Assembly (NCBI GenBank): GCA_016716885.1 | Contig: JADJUV010000008.1 | Coordinates: 37,039 to 101,038 of the forward strand | Direction: 5' to 3' | DNA length: 64,000 bases | Source of the DNA: Candidatus Trichofilum aggregatum | GTDB taxonomy: Bacteria > Chloroflexota > Anaerolineae > Promineifilales > Promineifilaceae | In this document: positions 44,016 through 51,872 of the stretch, one piece after another | How the letters are laid out: every line of letters starts with the position of its first letter | How positions within the stretch are numbered: the stretch's first letter is position 1 | The notes under the pieces: generated by a model | Database searches by the model: none | What the model was told of the DNA's origin: nothing | The model's input: the letters and a program-made list of their open reading frames with translations, nothing else | Made by a program: the position numbers and the translations under genes

Positions 44016-44828
44016 GTGACACGAATCATTGCTATTGCTAATCAAAAAGGCGGTGTTGGCAAGACAACTACCACCATTAACCTCGCGGCCGCGCTCGCTC
44101 GTGGTTTGGGCAGTCGTAAAAAAAGCCGCGTTCTGGTTGTAGACGTGGATCCGCAATCCAACACCACTGCCGCTTTCTTGGGTGTGCAGTCAGCCCTGGG
44201 ACCAGCCAGCAATCCCTGTATCTATGAAGCCCTCACCCAAGAAATTGACCCTCACATCGCGTTGCGGCGGGTGGAACTCCCTGCCAACGACAAAGCGGGC
44301 TACCGTGCGGGCGTAATAGATTTGCTGCCCGCTCACATTCGCCTGGCCAAAGCCGAAATTGAATTACAAAGTATGCTGCAACGGGAATATCGTTTAGCCA
44401 ATGCTTTGCGGCCGCTCGTGGATCAATACGATTATGTTCTCGTGGACTGCCCACCTTCCCTCGGCTTACTGACAATCAATGCCTTCATTACCGCTCAAGA
44501 ACTGCTCGTACCTATTGAACCGGGTTATTTTCCGCTAATTGGTTTGGGGCTATTGTTGGACACAGTTAAAAGTATCAACCGCATTAATGGTCTGGCGCTA
44601 ATGGGGGTTGTGCTCACCATGCAAAACCGCACGTTGGAATCACGCGAGACATTAGAATCGCTGCAAAAGCAATTTGGCGACAAAGTTCTGGGGGAAATCC
44701 CAGACCGGATCGCTATTCGCAACGCCCATGCCAGCCAACAGGATATTTTTGCCTATGCCCCCAATGGTGATTTAGACGTGGCCCAGGCGTATGCTCGTCT
44801 GGCGAAGGAGGTAGACCGACGTGGCTAG
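44016..44828 (+). CDS. parA: ParA-family partition ATPase
   Basis: 270 residues. Deviant Walker A KGGVGKTTTTINLA, signature DVDPQSNTTAAF (A') and Walker B VLVDCPPSLGLLT. GTG 44016 is preceded by GGAGG. ParA forms ATP-dependent gradients on DNA that move ParB-bound parS sites. It overlaps parB by 8 bp. No DnaA, Gid or replication genes adjoin, so this may be a second or non-origin par system. Confidence 0.93.
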   Translation: MTRIIAIANQKGGVGKTTTTINLAAALARGLGSRKKSRVLVVDVDPQSNTTAAFLGVQSALGPASNPCIYEALTQEIDPHIALRRVELPANDKAGYRAGVIDLLPAHIRLAKAEIELQSMLQREYRLANALRPLVDQYDYVLVDCPPSLGLLTINAFITAQELLVPIEPGYFPLIGLGLLLDTVKSINRINGLALMGVVLTMQNRTLESRETLESLQKQFGDKVLGEIPDRIAIRNAHASQQDIFAYAPNGDLDVAQAYARLAKEVDRRG

Positions 44829-45963
44829 TAAAAATAAACGCCCCTCATTTGACGCCGTCATGGCTTTCATGAGCGAAGACACCCAGGATACTGTATCAGC
44901 AACAGAGATTGGTCTGATCGCGCTGGATGTGATCCTGCCCGATCCCGGCCAGCCACGTCGTTTATTACCAGAGCACCTGTCTTCAGAACTAGCCTGGGGA
45001 CGGTTGCGGCCGCGGCAAGCCTTACAAGCCTGGATGCAACAACCCGATTGGGCCAGCAACCAAAAAGCGCAACAACTTAGCCGCCTGGCTGAGTCAATCG
45101 CCCAACATGGCCTGATCAACCCCATTACAGTACGCCCACCAACGGACCAGGACAGCGTGTCTACCGACATCCAATATCTCATTATTACGGGTGAACGGCG
45201 GTATTGGGCCCATGTTTTATTAGCCGTACAAGGAATAATGATTCAGGATGGCAGCAACGCCCGTCCTGCCGATCTCATTCAGGTAACGGTAGCCCCCGAA
45301 GGGGTGTCGGTTCGAGCGCACCAGTTCATTGAGAACTTCATGCGTGAAGACATTAACGCCGTGGAAAAAGCCTGGGGGTTATGGGCTTTGCGTTATGAAT
45401 TATCGGGGGTGAACCATGGTTCACCATCCGTGGATGAAAATGAGCTGGTTCCTTGGGCACGGGTAGAAGAGACGCTTGGTATCTCTAAACGACACCGCAT
45501 TTATCTGAGCGGTGTCCTTGACCTGACGGATGAAGCATTGCAAATGGTTGGTGAATCCAACCTGCGGGAGCGTACTATCCGCCCGATTGTGCAACGACTT
45601 CGAGATTGGCCCGATTTGCAGGTAGATGCGATTACCCAATTGTTGGCCTGGCAACAGGATGATGAAGACCCCGGCGAATCAATTACCCAGGCAGTCGAAC
45701 GACTGGTGGACAATTTACTAACACGACAGGCGAACGCGGCCGCGACCTCATTTGCCGTTCCTTCATCCCCTTATTCTCCCCATTTACACCGCCTGCAACA
45801 GCAAGTACAAAAATCACAGCAATACCTATCCCGTTTTACCAATTCACAACTAGCCAAAGTTGCCGAAGCTCCCGCAACAGAACGTCAATCCGTCCTGGTA
45901 TCTTTAGAAGAGATGCGTCAGCAGGTCGATACCCTCATCAACGCTCTTCGCTCCACACGCTAA
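44821..45963 (+). CDS. parB: ParB/Spo0J-like partition protein
   Basis: 380 residues. N-terminal ParB nuclease-like fold: LDVILPDPGQPRR, a long insert of about 45 residues, LAESIAQHGLINPITVRPP, the GERR box in IITGERRYWAHVLL, and ENFMREDINAVEKAWG. A helix-turn-helix follows (VEETLGISKRHRIYLSGVL). The C-terminus is helical and Gln-rich. GTG 44821 overlaps the parA end. Its coding sequence carries a perfect palindrome (45408-45425) shared with the parA upstream region. Confidence 0.88.
   Translation: MASKNKRPSFDAVMAFMSEDTQDTVSATEIGLIALDVILPDPGQPRRLLPEHLSSELAWGRLRPRQALQAWMQQPDWASNQKAQQLSRLAESIAQHGLINPITVRPPTDQDSVSTDIQYLIITGERRYWAHVLLAVQGIMIQDGSNARPADLIQVTVAPEGVSVRAHQFIENFMREDINAVEKAWGLWALRYELSGVNHGSPSVDENELVPWARVEETLGISKRHRIYLSGVLDLTDEALQMVGESNLRERTIRPIVQRLRDWPDLQVDAITQLLAWQQDDEDPGESITQAVERLVDNLLTRQANAAATSFAVPSSPYSPHLHRLQQQVQKSQQYLSRFTNSQLAKVAEAPATERQSVLVSLEEMRQQVDTLINALRSTR
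45408..45425. promoter_or_regulatory. Perfect 18-bp palindrome inside parB
   Basis: GGTGAACC-AT-GGTTCACC, translated as VNHGS within the protein. Second copy of the parA-upstream palindrome; a candidate centromere site. Confidence 0.5.
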
Positions 45964-45990
45964 CACCCAACAACTCAGCAGCAGCGTCTC

Positions 45991-46180
45991 GATGGGTTCA
46001 ATCCACAGAATTGAACCCATCAAAAAACGTACCCTTTATTTATTTAATCTTGCGTAGGACATATTTTTTTGAACGCCAAGAAAGTCCCCAATTTCGCCAA
46101 AAACAAACGCCACCTCCGGCAATCTCCCAATCTCTCAGTCTCTCAGTCTCTCAGTCTCCGAATCTCCAGCAACGCAAACA
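45991..46180. repeat. Spacer between parB and purN: GATGGGTTCAAT hairpin and CTCTCAGT units
   Basis: 12-bp arms at 45991-46002 and 46010-46021; octamer run at about 46117-46165. It separates convergent genes. Confidence 0.75.
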
Positions 46181-46183
46181 TCA

Positions 46184-46792
46184 TCAGCCCACACCGGGAG
46201 GCGAAATCACGGCCCCAATAGCCTCAACCAAAAGCGTATGCTCGGCCTGGTGCATCCGGGTAGCAAAATCGTCCAGGCTGTCGGTGGGGTAAATGGGCAC
46301 GATGGCCTGGGCGATGACCGGGCCAGCGTCAACTTCGGGGATAGTGGTATGGACCATGCAGCCGCTGTGGCTAATTTCACCCCGCTGGAAGGCTTCGTAA
46401 GCGCGTTCGATGGCGTGGGTTCCGGCGAAGGTGTCAGGCAGGGCGGGGTGAAGGTTGATGACCTGTCGGGGGAAATGGTTGAGAAACGCCGGGCTGAGCA
46501 CGTGCATCCAACCAGCCAAAACGATAAGGTCGGGCTGGTAGGGGGAAACTTGGGCCGCCAAATCTGCATCATATTGGTCGCGGCCGCGGCCCGCATCCTT
46601 GTAAGGCTTCAACGGGAAATACAGGGTGGGCACACCCGCCTGTGCCGCTCGCACCAGGCCATAGGCATCCTTACGATTAGACACAATCAGAACCACTTCA
46701 ACCGGGAGCGTGTGGTTCGCGGCCGCGTCCAAAATGGCTTGTAAATTACTACCGGAACCGGAAATGAAGACGATGAGGCGAGTTAGGGGCAT
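46184..46792 (-). CDS. purN: Phosphoribosylglycinamide formyltransferase
   Basis: Formylates GAR with 10-formyl-THF (purine step 3). 202 residues, typical. Motifs: FISGSGSNLQAILDA at the start, NLHPALP and VHTTIPEVDAGPVIAQ, the last carrying catalytic His and Asp. ATG 46792 (MPLTRLIVF) is chosen; the frame opens 13 codons earlier inside the CACGCAC repeat. Downstream of purM on the same strand. Confidence 0.95.
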   Translation of the reverse strand: MPLTRLIVFISGSGSNLQAILDAAANHTLPVEVVLIVSNRKDAYGLVRAAQAGVPTLYFPLKPYKDAGRGRDQYDADLAAQVSPYQPDLIVLAGWMHVLSPAFLNHFPRQVINLHPALPDTFAGTHAIERAYEAFQRGEISHSGCMVHTTIPEVDAGPVIAQAIVPIYPTDSLDDFATRMHQAEHTLLVEAIGAVISPPGVG

Positions 46793-46794
46793 AA

Positions 46795-46850
46795 GGTGCG
46801 TGGTGCGTGGTGCGTGGTGCGTAGCTCTCACGCACCACGCACCACGCTCT
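46795..46850. repeat. GTGCGTG heptamers between purM and purN
   Basis: Four GTGCGTG-type units, then a complementary CACGCACCACGCACCACG run: a fold-back that would sit in the purM-purN mRNA. Confidence 0.85.
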
Positions 46851-47874
46851 AATGGGCAAAAGTTACTTGTTTGTTTCCCGGGACCATTTCCCCCACGATA
46901 AATGCTTCGTAGGACAAAGAAGAAAGCGCGGCCGCGGCCTGGTCTGGGGGCACAATGACCAACATGCCTAAGCCCAGGTTGAACACATGGGCCATCTCCT
47001 GGTCGCTAATGCCACCAATCTGCTGGATCAGGTCGAAAACAGGCAGAGTTGGCCAGCTTCCAGAGTGAAGCACCGCACCCAAACCCTCAGGAAAAATGCG
47101 AGGCGGGTTGTCAATGAGGCCACCACCGGTAATATGCGCCAGACCACGCACATCCACACCCGCCTGCCACATGGCCTGCACCTCGTCCAAATAAGCGCGA
47201 TGGGGAGTCAGCAACGCCTCACCAATAGAGTGCCCCAGTTTGGGGTGGGGGGGGTGCCAATCTAAATCAGCCAGCACTTGGCGGGCCAGGGAGAAGCCAT
47301 TGGTGTGTAAGCCGCTAGAGGGCAACCCCACAATCACATCACCGGCACAGATACGGGAACCGTCAATGAGGCGGTGGCGATCCACCAATCCAATGATCGT
47401 ACCGACTAAATCTACAGCCCCAGGTTCATAAACACCGGGCATTTCGGCTGTTTCACCACCCAGCAGGGCGCAATTCATAGCCCGGCAGGCCTCAGCAATG
47501 CCCGTAACAATGGTGGCGATTTGCTCCGGGTTGAGGTGGGCCGAGGCCACATAGTCGAGGAAAAAGAGGGGAATGGCCCCTTGCACCAGGATGTCGTTGG
47601 TGCAATGGTTGACAATATCATGGCCGATAGTGTCCCAGCGGCCCAGATGGGCGGCGACTTTGGTTTTGGTGCCCACACCATCGGTGGAAGCAACCAGCAC
47701 CGGGTCGGCCATCTGTTGCAGGCGTCGGGCGGAGAACAACCCGCCAAAGGAGCCAACATCAGATAACACATCGGGGCCAAAGGTGGATTTGACCGCGGCC
47801 GCGATCAGTTTGGTAGCCCGGTTGCCCGCCGTTAAATCTACACCGGCCTGGGCATAAGCAGAGGGTTGAGTCAT
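46849..47874 (-). CDS. purM: Phosphoribosylformylglycinamidine cyclo-ligase (AIR synthase)
   Basis: Closes the imidazole ring of FGAM (purine step 5). 341 residues, the normal length. Motifs: YAQAGVDLTAGNRA, STDGVGTKTKVA, NDILVQGAIPLFFLDYVA, LLGGETAEMPGVY, GLPSSGLHTNGFSLAR and ITGGGLIDNPPRI. It is followed by purN 57 bp downstream, across a repeat. Confidence 0.96.
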   Translation of the reverse strand: MTQPSAYAQAGVDLTAGNRATKLIAAAVKSTFGPDVLSDVGSFGGLFSARRLQQMADPVLVASTDGVGTKTKVAAHLGRWDTIGHDIVNHCTNDILVQGAIPLFFLDYVASAHLNPEQIATIVTGIAEACRAMNCALLGGETAEMPGVYEPGAVDLVGTIIGLVDRHRLIDGSRICAGDVIVGLPSSGLHTNGFSLARQVLADLDWHPPHPKLGHSIGEALLTPHRAYLDEVQAMWQAGVDVRGLAHITGGGLIDNPPRIFPEGLGAVLHSGSWPTLPVFDLIQQIGGISDQEMAHVFNLGLGMLVIVPPDQAAAALSSLSYEAFIVGEMVPGNKQVTFAH

Positions 47875-47889
47875 GGTTAGTACCTTACA

Positions 47890-48005
47890 AGTTAACTTCT
47901 TGTACAGATGTCAAGAAGTTTAACCGCAGATTTTGGGGATTAACGCAGATTCTTTAATCAGCGAAAATCGGTGTTAATCTGCGGATAAATTTCTGGTTTA
48001 TCCAG
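47890..48005. repeat. Dispersed repeat (CCGCAGATT type), copy inverted relative to 50568-50685
   Basis: A small hairpin ACTTCTTG-N9-CAAGAAGT is followed by CCGCAGATTTTGGGGATTA, CAGCGAAAATCGGTGTTAAT and TTTATCCAG. A near reverse-complement copy lies at 50568-50685, so the two flank the lipoprotein and purD genes. A shorter relative is at 60206-60265. Confidence 0.8.
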
Positions 48006-48017
48006 GTTAGGGATTCC

Positions 48018-48998
48018 TCATCTCACCGTAAAATCAGACACTTCACTACCGGCGATGTGCCGTCCGGAAGCATCAAAAGCTCGCACCGTCCAGACGTAGC
48101 GGCCTGGCTCAAGGGTTTGGCCGAAATGGTAACTAGGCACAGTTGTCCCGACGAAATCCAGAACATGGGGACGGTCGGGCAGGGAGTCATTCCACATGAG
48201 GATGTCGTAGGTCGCGGCCGCGGCATGGGCTTCCCATTCTAAAACCACATCACCGCCTGTCTCCAGGGTCACATTATCAAGTGGGCTAAGCAAGGTGAGT
48301 AGACAAGAGCGTTCATATCCAGCCACTTCAAAACTGAGAAAGCCATCGGTGGTCGCGATTTTGACATCATTCTGGTTAAATGCTTCCACCTGCCATTGAT
48401 AATGGCAATTTTGCGCCGGGAGTTCGGCCATAATTTCGGTATTTTCCATTTGTCGCCCGGCAAAAATCATTTCGCCTTCATCCGGGAAGAGCAAGATTTG
48501 GTAGTAAGCGGCACTTTCATAGGGCCGCCAACTTAACGTAACGGGGCCAGAAGCAACCGGGCTTGTAGTGGGGTGGGTGGGCTGGATATCATGTTTATAG
48601 ATAGTTTGCTCTGGGACACGGGTTATCTCATTGGCGGCAACGGGAAACACCGCCGCACTGATAACACCATCTTTGACATAAACCCAGTGGTCAGTAGCAA
48701 AAAGGCGGATCGCCAGGCTGTATTCACCAGGGGGAATGGAGGTGAAAAGGTATTGGCCGTCTTCATTGGTCGCGGCCGCATAGCTTGCCCCGCCACACCC
48801 GCTAATAAAGGAATATTCTTCGCATAGCTCTACATGAATATTAGCGGCCGCGGCCGAATTCCACTGAATACTTCCCGACACACTGCCTGTACCCGGCTCC
48901 GGGTCGGGGCTACCAGATGGCGCACCGCCAATGGCATTACAACTCAATGACCAAAGAATCAGCCCGATCAACCAGAAAAAAGTGGCTTTTTTGTTCAT
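48018..48998 (-). CDS. Lipoprotein with carboxypeptidase-regulatory-like and fibronectin-like domains
   Basis: 326 residues from ATG 48998. A lipoprotein signal ends near SLSCNAIGG. A Ser/Pro linker leads to a beta-sandwich of the carboxypeptidase-regulatory kind (GQYLFTSIPPGEYSLAIRL, about 75-110). Two fibronectin-like modules follow (GPVTLSWRPYESAAYYQILL; GDVVLEWEAHAAAATYDIL, ending RYVWTVRAFDASG). Probably a surface protein with no enzymatic motif. It sits between purD and purM without an obvious tie to purines, inside a pair of inverted repeats. Confidence 0.75.
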   Translation of the reverse strand: MNKKATFFWLIGLILWSLSCNAIGGAPSGSPDPEPGTGSVSGSIQWNSAAAANIHVELCEEYSFISGCGGASYAAATNEDGQYLFTSIPPGEYSLAIRLFATDHWVYVKDGVISAAVFPVAANEITRVPEQTIYKHDIQPTHPTTSPVASGPVTLSWRPYESAAYYQILLFPDEGEMIFAGRQMENTEIMAELPAQNCHYQWQVEAFNQNDVKIATTDGFLSFEVAGYERSCLLTLLSPLDNVTLETGGDVVLEWEAHAAAATYDILMWNDSLPDRPHVLDFVGTTVPSYHFGQTLEPGRYVWTVRAFDASGRHIAGSEVSDFTVR

Positions 48999-49011
48999 AC
49001 GGTTCACGGGT

Positions 49012-50286
49012 TCAACTGACGGAGCGACCAATATCGGTGCGGTAATGGGAACCGGAAAAATGGATATGGTTCACACTGGTGTAGGCTCGCTCCAGGGCGG
49101 CATCTAGCGTGTCTCCCCAGGCAGAGACAGAAAGGACGCGGCCGCCGCTGGTGACTAACTGCCCATTCTCAACTCGTGTGCCAGCATGGAAAACCTGAGT
49201 GTTGGGCAACGCGGCCGCATCATCCACCCCGGTAATGGCTAATCCCTTGGGGTATGCACCGGGATAACCCGGCGCGGCCATCACCACGGTGGCGCAGGCC
49301 CCTTCTTGCCGCTGCACCATTTCCGGGGTGAGCCGCCTATCCAGACAAGCGAGAATGATCTCTACCAAATCGCAGGCCAGCAAGGGCAAAATCACCTGGG
49401 TTTCCGGATCACCAAAGCGGCAGTTGTATTCCAACACCTTGGGGCCAGTGGGGGTCAGCATGATGCCCGCATAAAGTACACCCACATAGGGGGTGCCCCG
49501 TTCGGCCATCCCTTGGATGACCGGATTTAAGGCGATCTGGGCGATGTGCGCGATAAAAGCGGCGTCGATGTCGGGTGGGGGGGCAAATGCGCCCATACCG
49601 CCCGTATTTGGCCCCTGGTCGCCATTAAAAACACGTTTGTGGTCGCGGGCGGGCAACATGGGCACAACGGTGCGCCCATCGCTGAAGGCCAGCAGGGAAA
49701 GTTCGGGGCCAGTGAGCCGTTCTTCGATGATGACTTTGTCCCCGGCGGAGCCAAACTCTTTGTCGAGCATGATCTGATGCAACGCGGCCGCGGCCGCCTC
49801 CCGATCCTCACACACGATAACCCCTTTACCCGCCGCCAGACCACTGGCCTTGACGACGACTGGGCCATCCTGCGCGGCCAGGTAAGCCATCGCGGCCGCA
49901 TAATCGGTGAAGGTGCCAAACTGGGCGGGGGGGATACCCATCTCTTGCATGAATGTTTTGGCGAAGGCTTTGGACGCTTCTAACTGCGCGGCCGCGCGGC
50001 TGGGGCCAAAAATGGGTAATCGCTCGGCCTGGAACAGGTCTACGATCCCCAGGTCGAGGGGGTCTTCCGGGCCAATGATGGTCAAATCAATTTTGTTACT
50101 GCGGGCAAAATAGAACAGAGCGGGCAGGTCCGCGGCCGCGATAGGCACGTTGGTTGCCAGTTCGGTTGTGCCTGCGTTACCCGGCGCGGCAAAAATTTGG
50201 GCTACCCGTGGTGATTGAGCCAGCTTCCAGACCAGGGCGTGCTCTCTCCCCCCTGATCCCACCACCAAAACCTTTAACTTCTTCAT
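49012..50286 (-). CDS. purD: Phosphoribosylamine-glycine ligase (GAR synthetase)
   Basis: ATP-grasp ligase joining glycine to phosphoribosylamine (purine step 2). 424 residues, normal. Motifs: VLVVGSGGREHALVWKL, IGPEDPLDLG, VVKASGLAAGKGVIV (ATP-grasp), IEERLTGPELSLLAFSDG, ARDHKRVFNGDQGPNTGGMGA, and EYNCRFGDPETQ (metal site). AAGAGGG precedes the ATG. It contains nine or so GCGGCCGC octamers, the densest gene in the window. Confidence 0.97.
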   Translation of the reverse strand: MKKLKVLVVGSGGREHALVWKLAQSPRVAQIFAAPGNAGTTELATNVPIAAADLPALFYFARSNKIDLTIIGPEDPLDLGIVDLFQAERLPIFGPSRAAAQLEASKAFAKTFMQEMGIPPAQFGTFTDYAAAMAYLAAQDGPVVVKASGLAAGKGVIVCEDREAAAAALHQIMLDKEFGSAGDKVIIEERLTGPELSLLAFSDGRTVVPMLPARDHKRVFNGDQGPNTGGMGAFAPPPDIDAAFIAHIAQIALNPVIQGMAERGTPYVGVLYAGIMLTPTGPKVLEYNCRFGDPETQVILPLLACDLVEIILACLDRRLTPEMVQRQEGACATVVMAAPGYPGAYPKGLAITGVDDAAALPNTQVFHAGTRVENGQLVTSGGRVLSVSAWGDTLDAALERAYTSVNHIHFSGSHYRTDIGRSVS

Positions 50287-50684
50287 CCCTCTTTCCCCTC
50301 TACAGTTCGGTATTGACGCTACGGCAAAATATCACGCCAGGGCGTAAAGGACGCCAAACCACCAGCGAATCATTCATGCTATTTGTGAATCCCCACCCCT
50401 GACCCCCGCCCCAGGGGCGGGAACTCTGTCGGTTTTTCAGGGCGAGGCCCCGCTATACTCTGGGGTCAGGGGATGGGTCTTCCGACTCAATCTACCAAGG
50501 AGTTGGGTAAAGCTGGTCGAGTCTCTCATCTTAGTTCCGCAGGGTATTTAATCCTTGTTCTTAACCTGAATAAACCAGAAAATTTATCCGCAGATTAACG
50601 CCGATTTTCGCTGATTAAAGAATCTGCGTGAATCCCCAAAATCTGCGGTTAAACTTCTTGCCAACGGCACAAGAAGTTGACTCG
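50287..50684. repeat. Spacer with degraded MITE copy and inverted dispersed repeat
   Basis: 50385-50515 shares CCGCCCCAGGGGCGGG and GGGGATGGGTCTT(C/T)CGACT with the MITE at 43163-43426 but lacks clear terminal repeats. 50568-50685 is the inverse copy of 47890-48005. No gene is seen. Confidence 0.7.
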
Positions 50685-51485
50685 TTAGGCACTAACCACG
50701 TTACCTGTCGCGGCCGCGGCCCACTCGTCCAGAAAATCCACCACCAAATGATACTGGGATTGGCGAATCACTTTGTAGCTACTGACCCGAAAACGCCGGT
50801 ACAACTCAGCGAAGATACTCTGAAAATGGTTTTTAGAGCTATCCTGTCCGGTGAGAAGTATCGCCAACGCCTTCACCTTTTCAGCAATATCAGTGGCTTG
50901 CTCGTCGGTGATGGCCTGGCGGGGGGCTAGTTGTTGCTCCAGGGTGGTCAACCGACGGCCATGTTCACCCACCACGATGGCGGCTTTGTCGAGGCGGGTG
51001 GTGAGGGCCATTTGTTGTTCGGCCATTTGGGCGATGGCCAGACCCATCTCCCGGATGTGCATGAGGGTGGTCTGCTCTTGGGTGGGAGCGGTTTCTAGTT
51101 CGGTGGCCTGGAACGCGGCCGCGAGCACCTGATAACATTCGCGTTGATACCTTATAACCCGTTCTCGTAATTCATCCTTGACACGGCTTGAACTGACACC
51201 AAACAACCACCCATTGAGATAATCCAGGGGCAAACATTGCATCACCTGCACACCCCCTGGGGTCTGAATCTCCACTGATTTCATCACCTCAGCCAGTACA
51301 GGATCACGACTGACACGTTTTCTTTGTGAAGACCAGTCCAGCCCCAAGAAAGCGCACAGAGGGCGTAAGGGCACAAACACGATTTTTTGGCTAGGGGTGG
51401 TCATAACGACCACCCCTTGAAGCTCGTCACCGTAAAACTCAACCAATTTTTGCTCTACAGGTATGAGAGCCTGTTCCTCGCTCAT
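50685..51485 (-). CDS. Phage-antirepressor-like protein (P22_AR N-terminal plus ORF6C domains)
   Basis: 266 residues. The N-terminal about 115 residues match the P22 antirepressor N-domain: VVMTTPSQKIVFVPLRPLCAFLGLDWSSQRKRV, then CLPLDYLNGWLFGVSSSRVK. A coiled coil lies at about 150-190, and the ORF6C-type end is FQSIFAELYRRFRVSSYKVI. These domains occur in phage regulators but also as lone chromosomal genes. No other phage gene is nearby. Two near-identical palindromes, one upstream and one inside the gene, may be its own operators. Confidence 0.85.
   Translation of the reverse strand: MSEEQALIPVEQKLVEFYGDELQGVVVMTTPSQKIVFVPLRPLCAFLGLDWSSQRKRVSRDPVLAEVMKSVEIQTPGGVQVMQCLPLDYLNGWLFGVSSSRVKDELRERVIRYQRECYQVLAAAFQATELETAPTQEQTTLMHIREMGLAIAQMAEQQMALTTRLDKAAIVVGEHGRRLTTLEQQLAPRQAITDEQATDIAEKVKALAILLTGQDSSKNHFQSIFAELYRRFRVSSYKVIRQSQYHLVVDFLDEWAAAATGNVVSA
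51393..51417. promoter_or_regulatory. Palindrome AGGGGTGGTC-ATAAC-GACCACCCCT inside the antirepressor gene
   Basis: 10-bp perfect arms. The core GGTCATAACGACCAC plus the trailing CCTTGA matches the upstream copy at 51504-51533. Confidence 0.6.
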
Positions 51486-51872
51486 TTATCGCCTCAACTT
51501 AAAGGAGCGGTCATAATGACCACACCTTGAGGTTCACAATTACAGGATTCCGCCGAGATTTCATTCAAGAAGAATGGGTTCAACCCATCCAAACATAAAT
51601 GTCCATTGCCGTAATGGCAACAGACATGGTGCGCGCCTGACGCACTAATGCTGTCGAGGGCTGAGCTTGTCGAAGCCCGCCCATTGCCTTCGACAAGCTC
51701 AGGCAACGGGCTTGGTAGTTACGGGCGAGCCTAAAATCACACCCGACTGGTTACTACAGCTGTTCAAGGTCTTGGTTTGTAGTGACCGCTTTAGCGGGCT
51801 AACACCAGCCCGCTAAAGCGGTCACTACAAACTAAATCTTTTTCTTGAAAGCTATAGTAACGGCCTACTTCC
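51486..51872. repeat. Spacer with two further repeat types and a 26-bp hairpin
   Basis: CCTTCGACAAGCTCAGG-type fold-back at about 51653-51705, a repeat common in many genomes. A perfect 26-bp hairpin lies at 51775-51800/51807-51832 (GTTTGTAGTGACCGCTTTAG start). A GGGTTCAACCC dyad lies near 51577. No gene is seen. Confidence 0.8.
51504..51533. promoter_or_regulatory. Palindrome GGTCATAATGACC just upstream of the antirepressor gene
   Basis: The 13-bp dyad at 51509-51521 is followed by CACACCTTGAGG, matching the intragenic copy 110 bp away. Its position, 24 bp before the start codon, suits an autoregulatory site. Confidence 0.6.

Noticed and set aside
43928..45425. Canonical chromosomal parS
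   Set aside because: The palindromes have GGTGAACC arms and a two-base centre; the canonical TGTTTCACGTGAAACA was not found in the window.
50685..51485. Prophage
   Set aside because: Only the antirepressor-like gene is present. No integrase, terminase, capsid or attachment repeats were seen around it.
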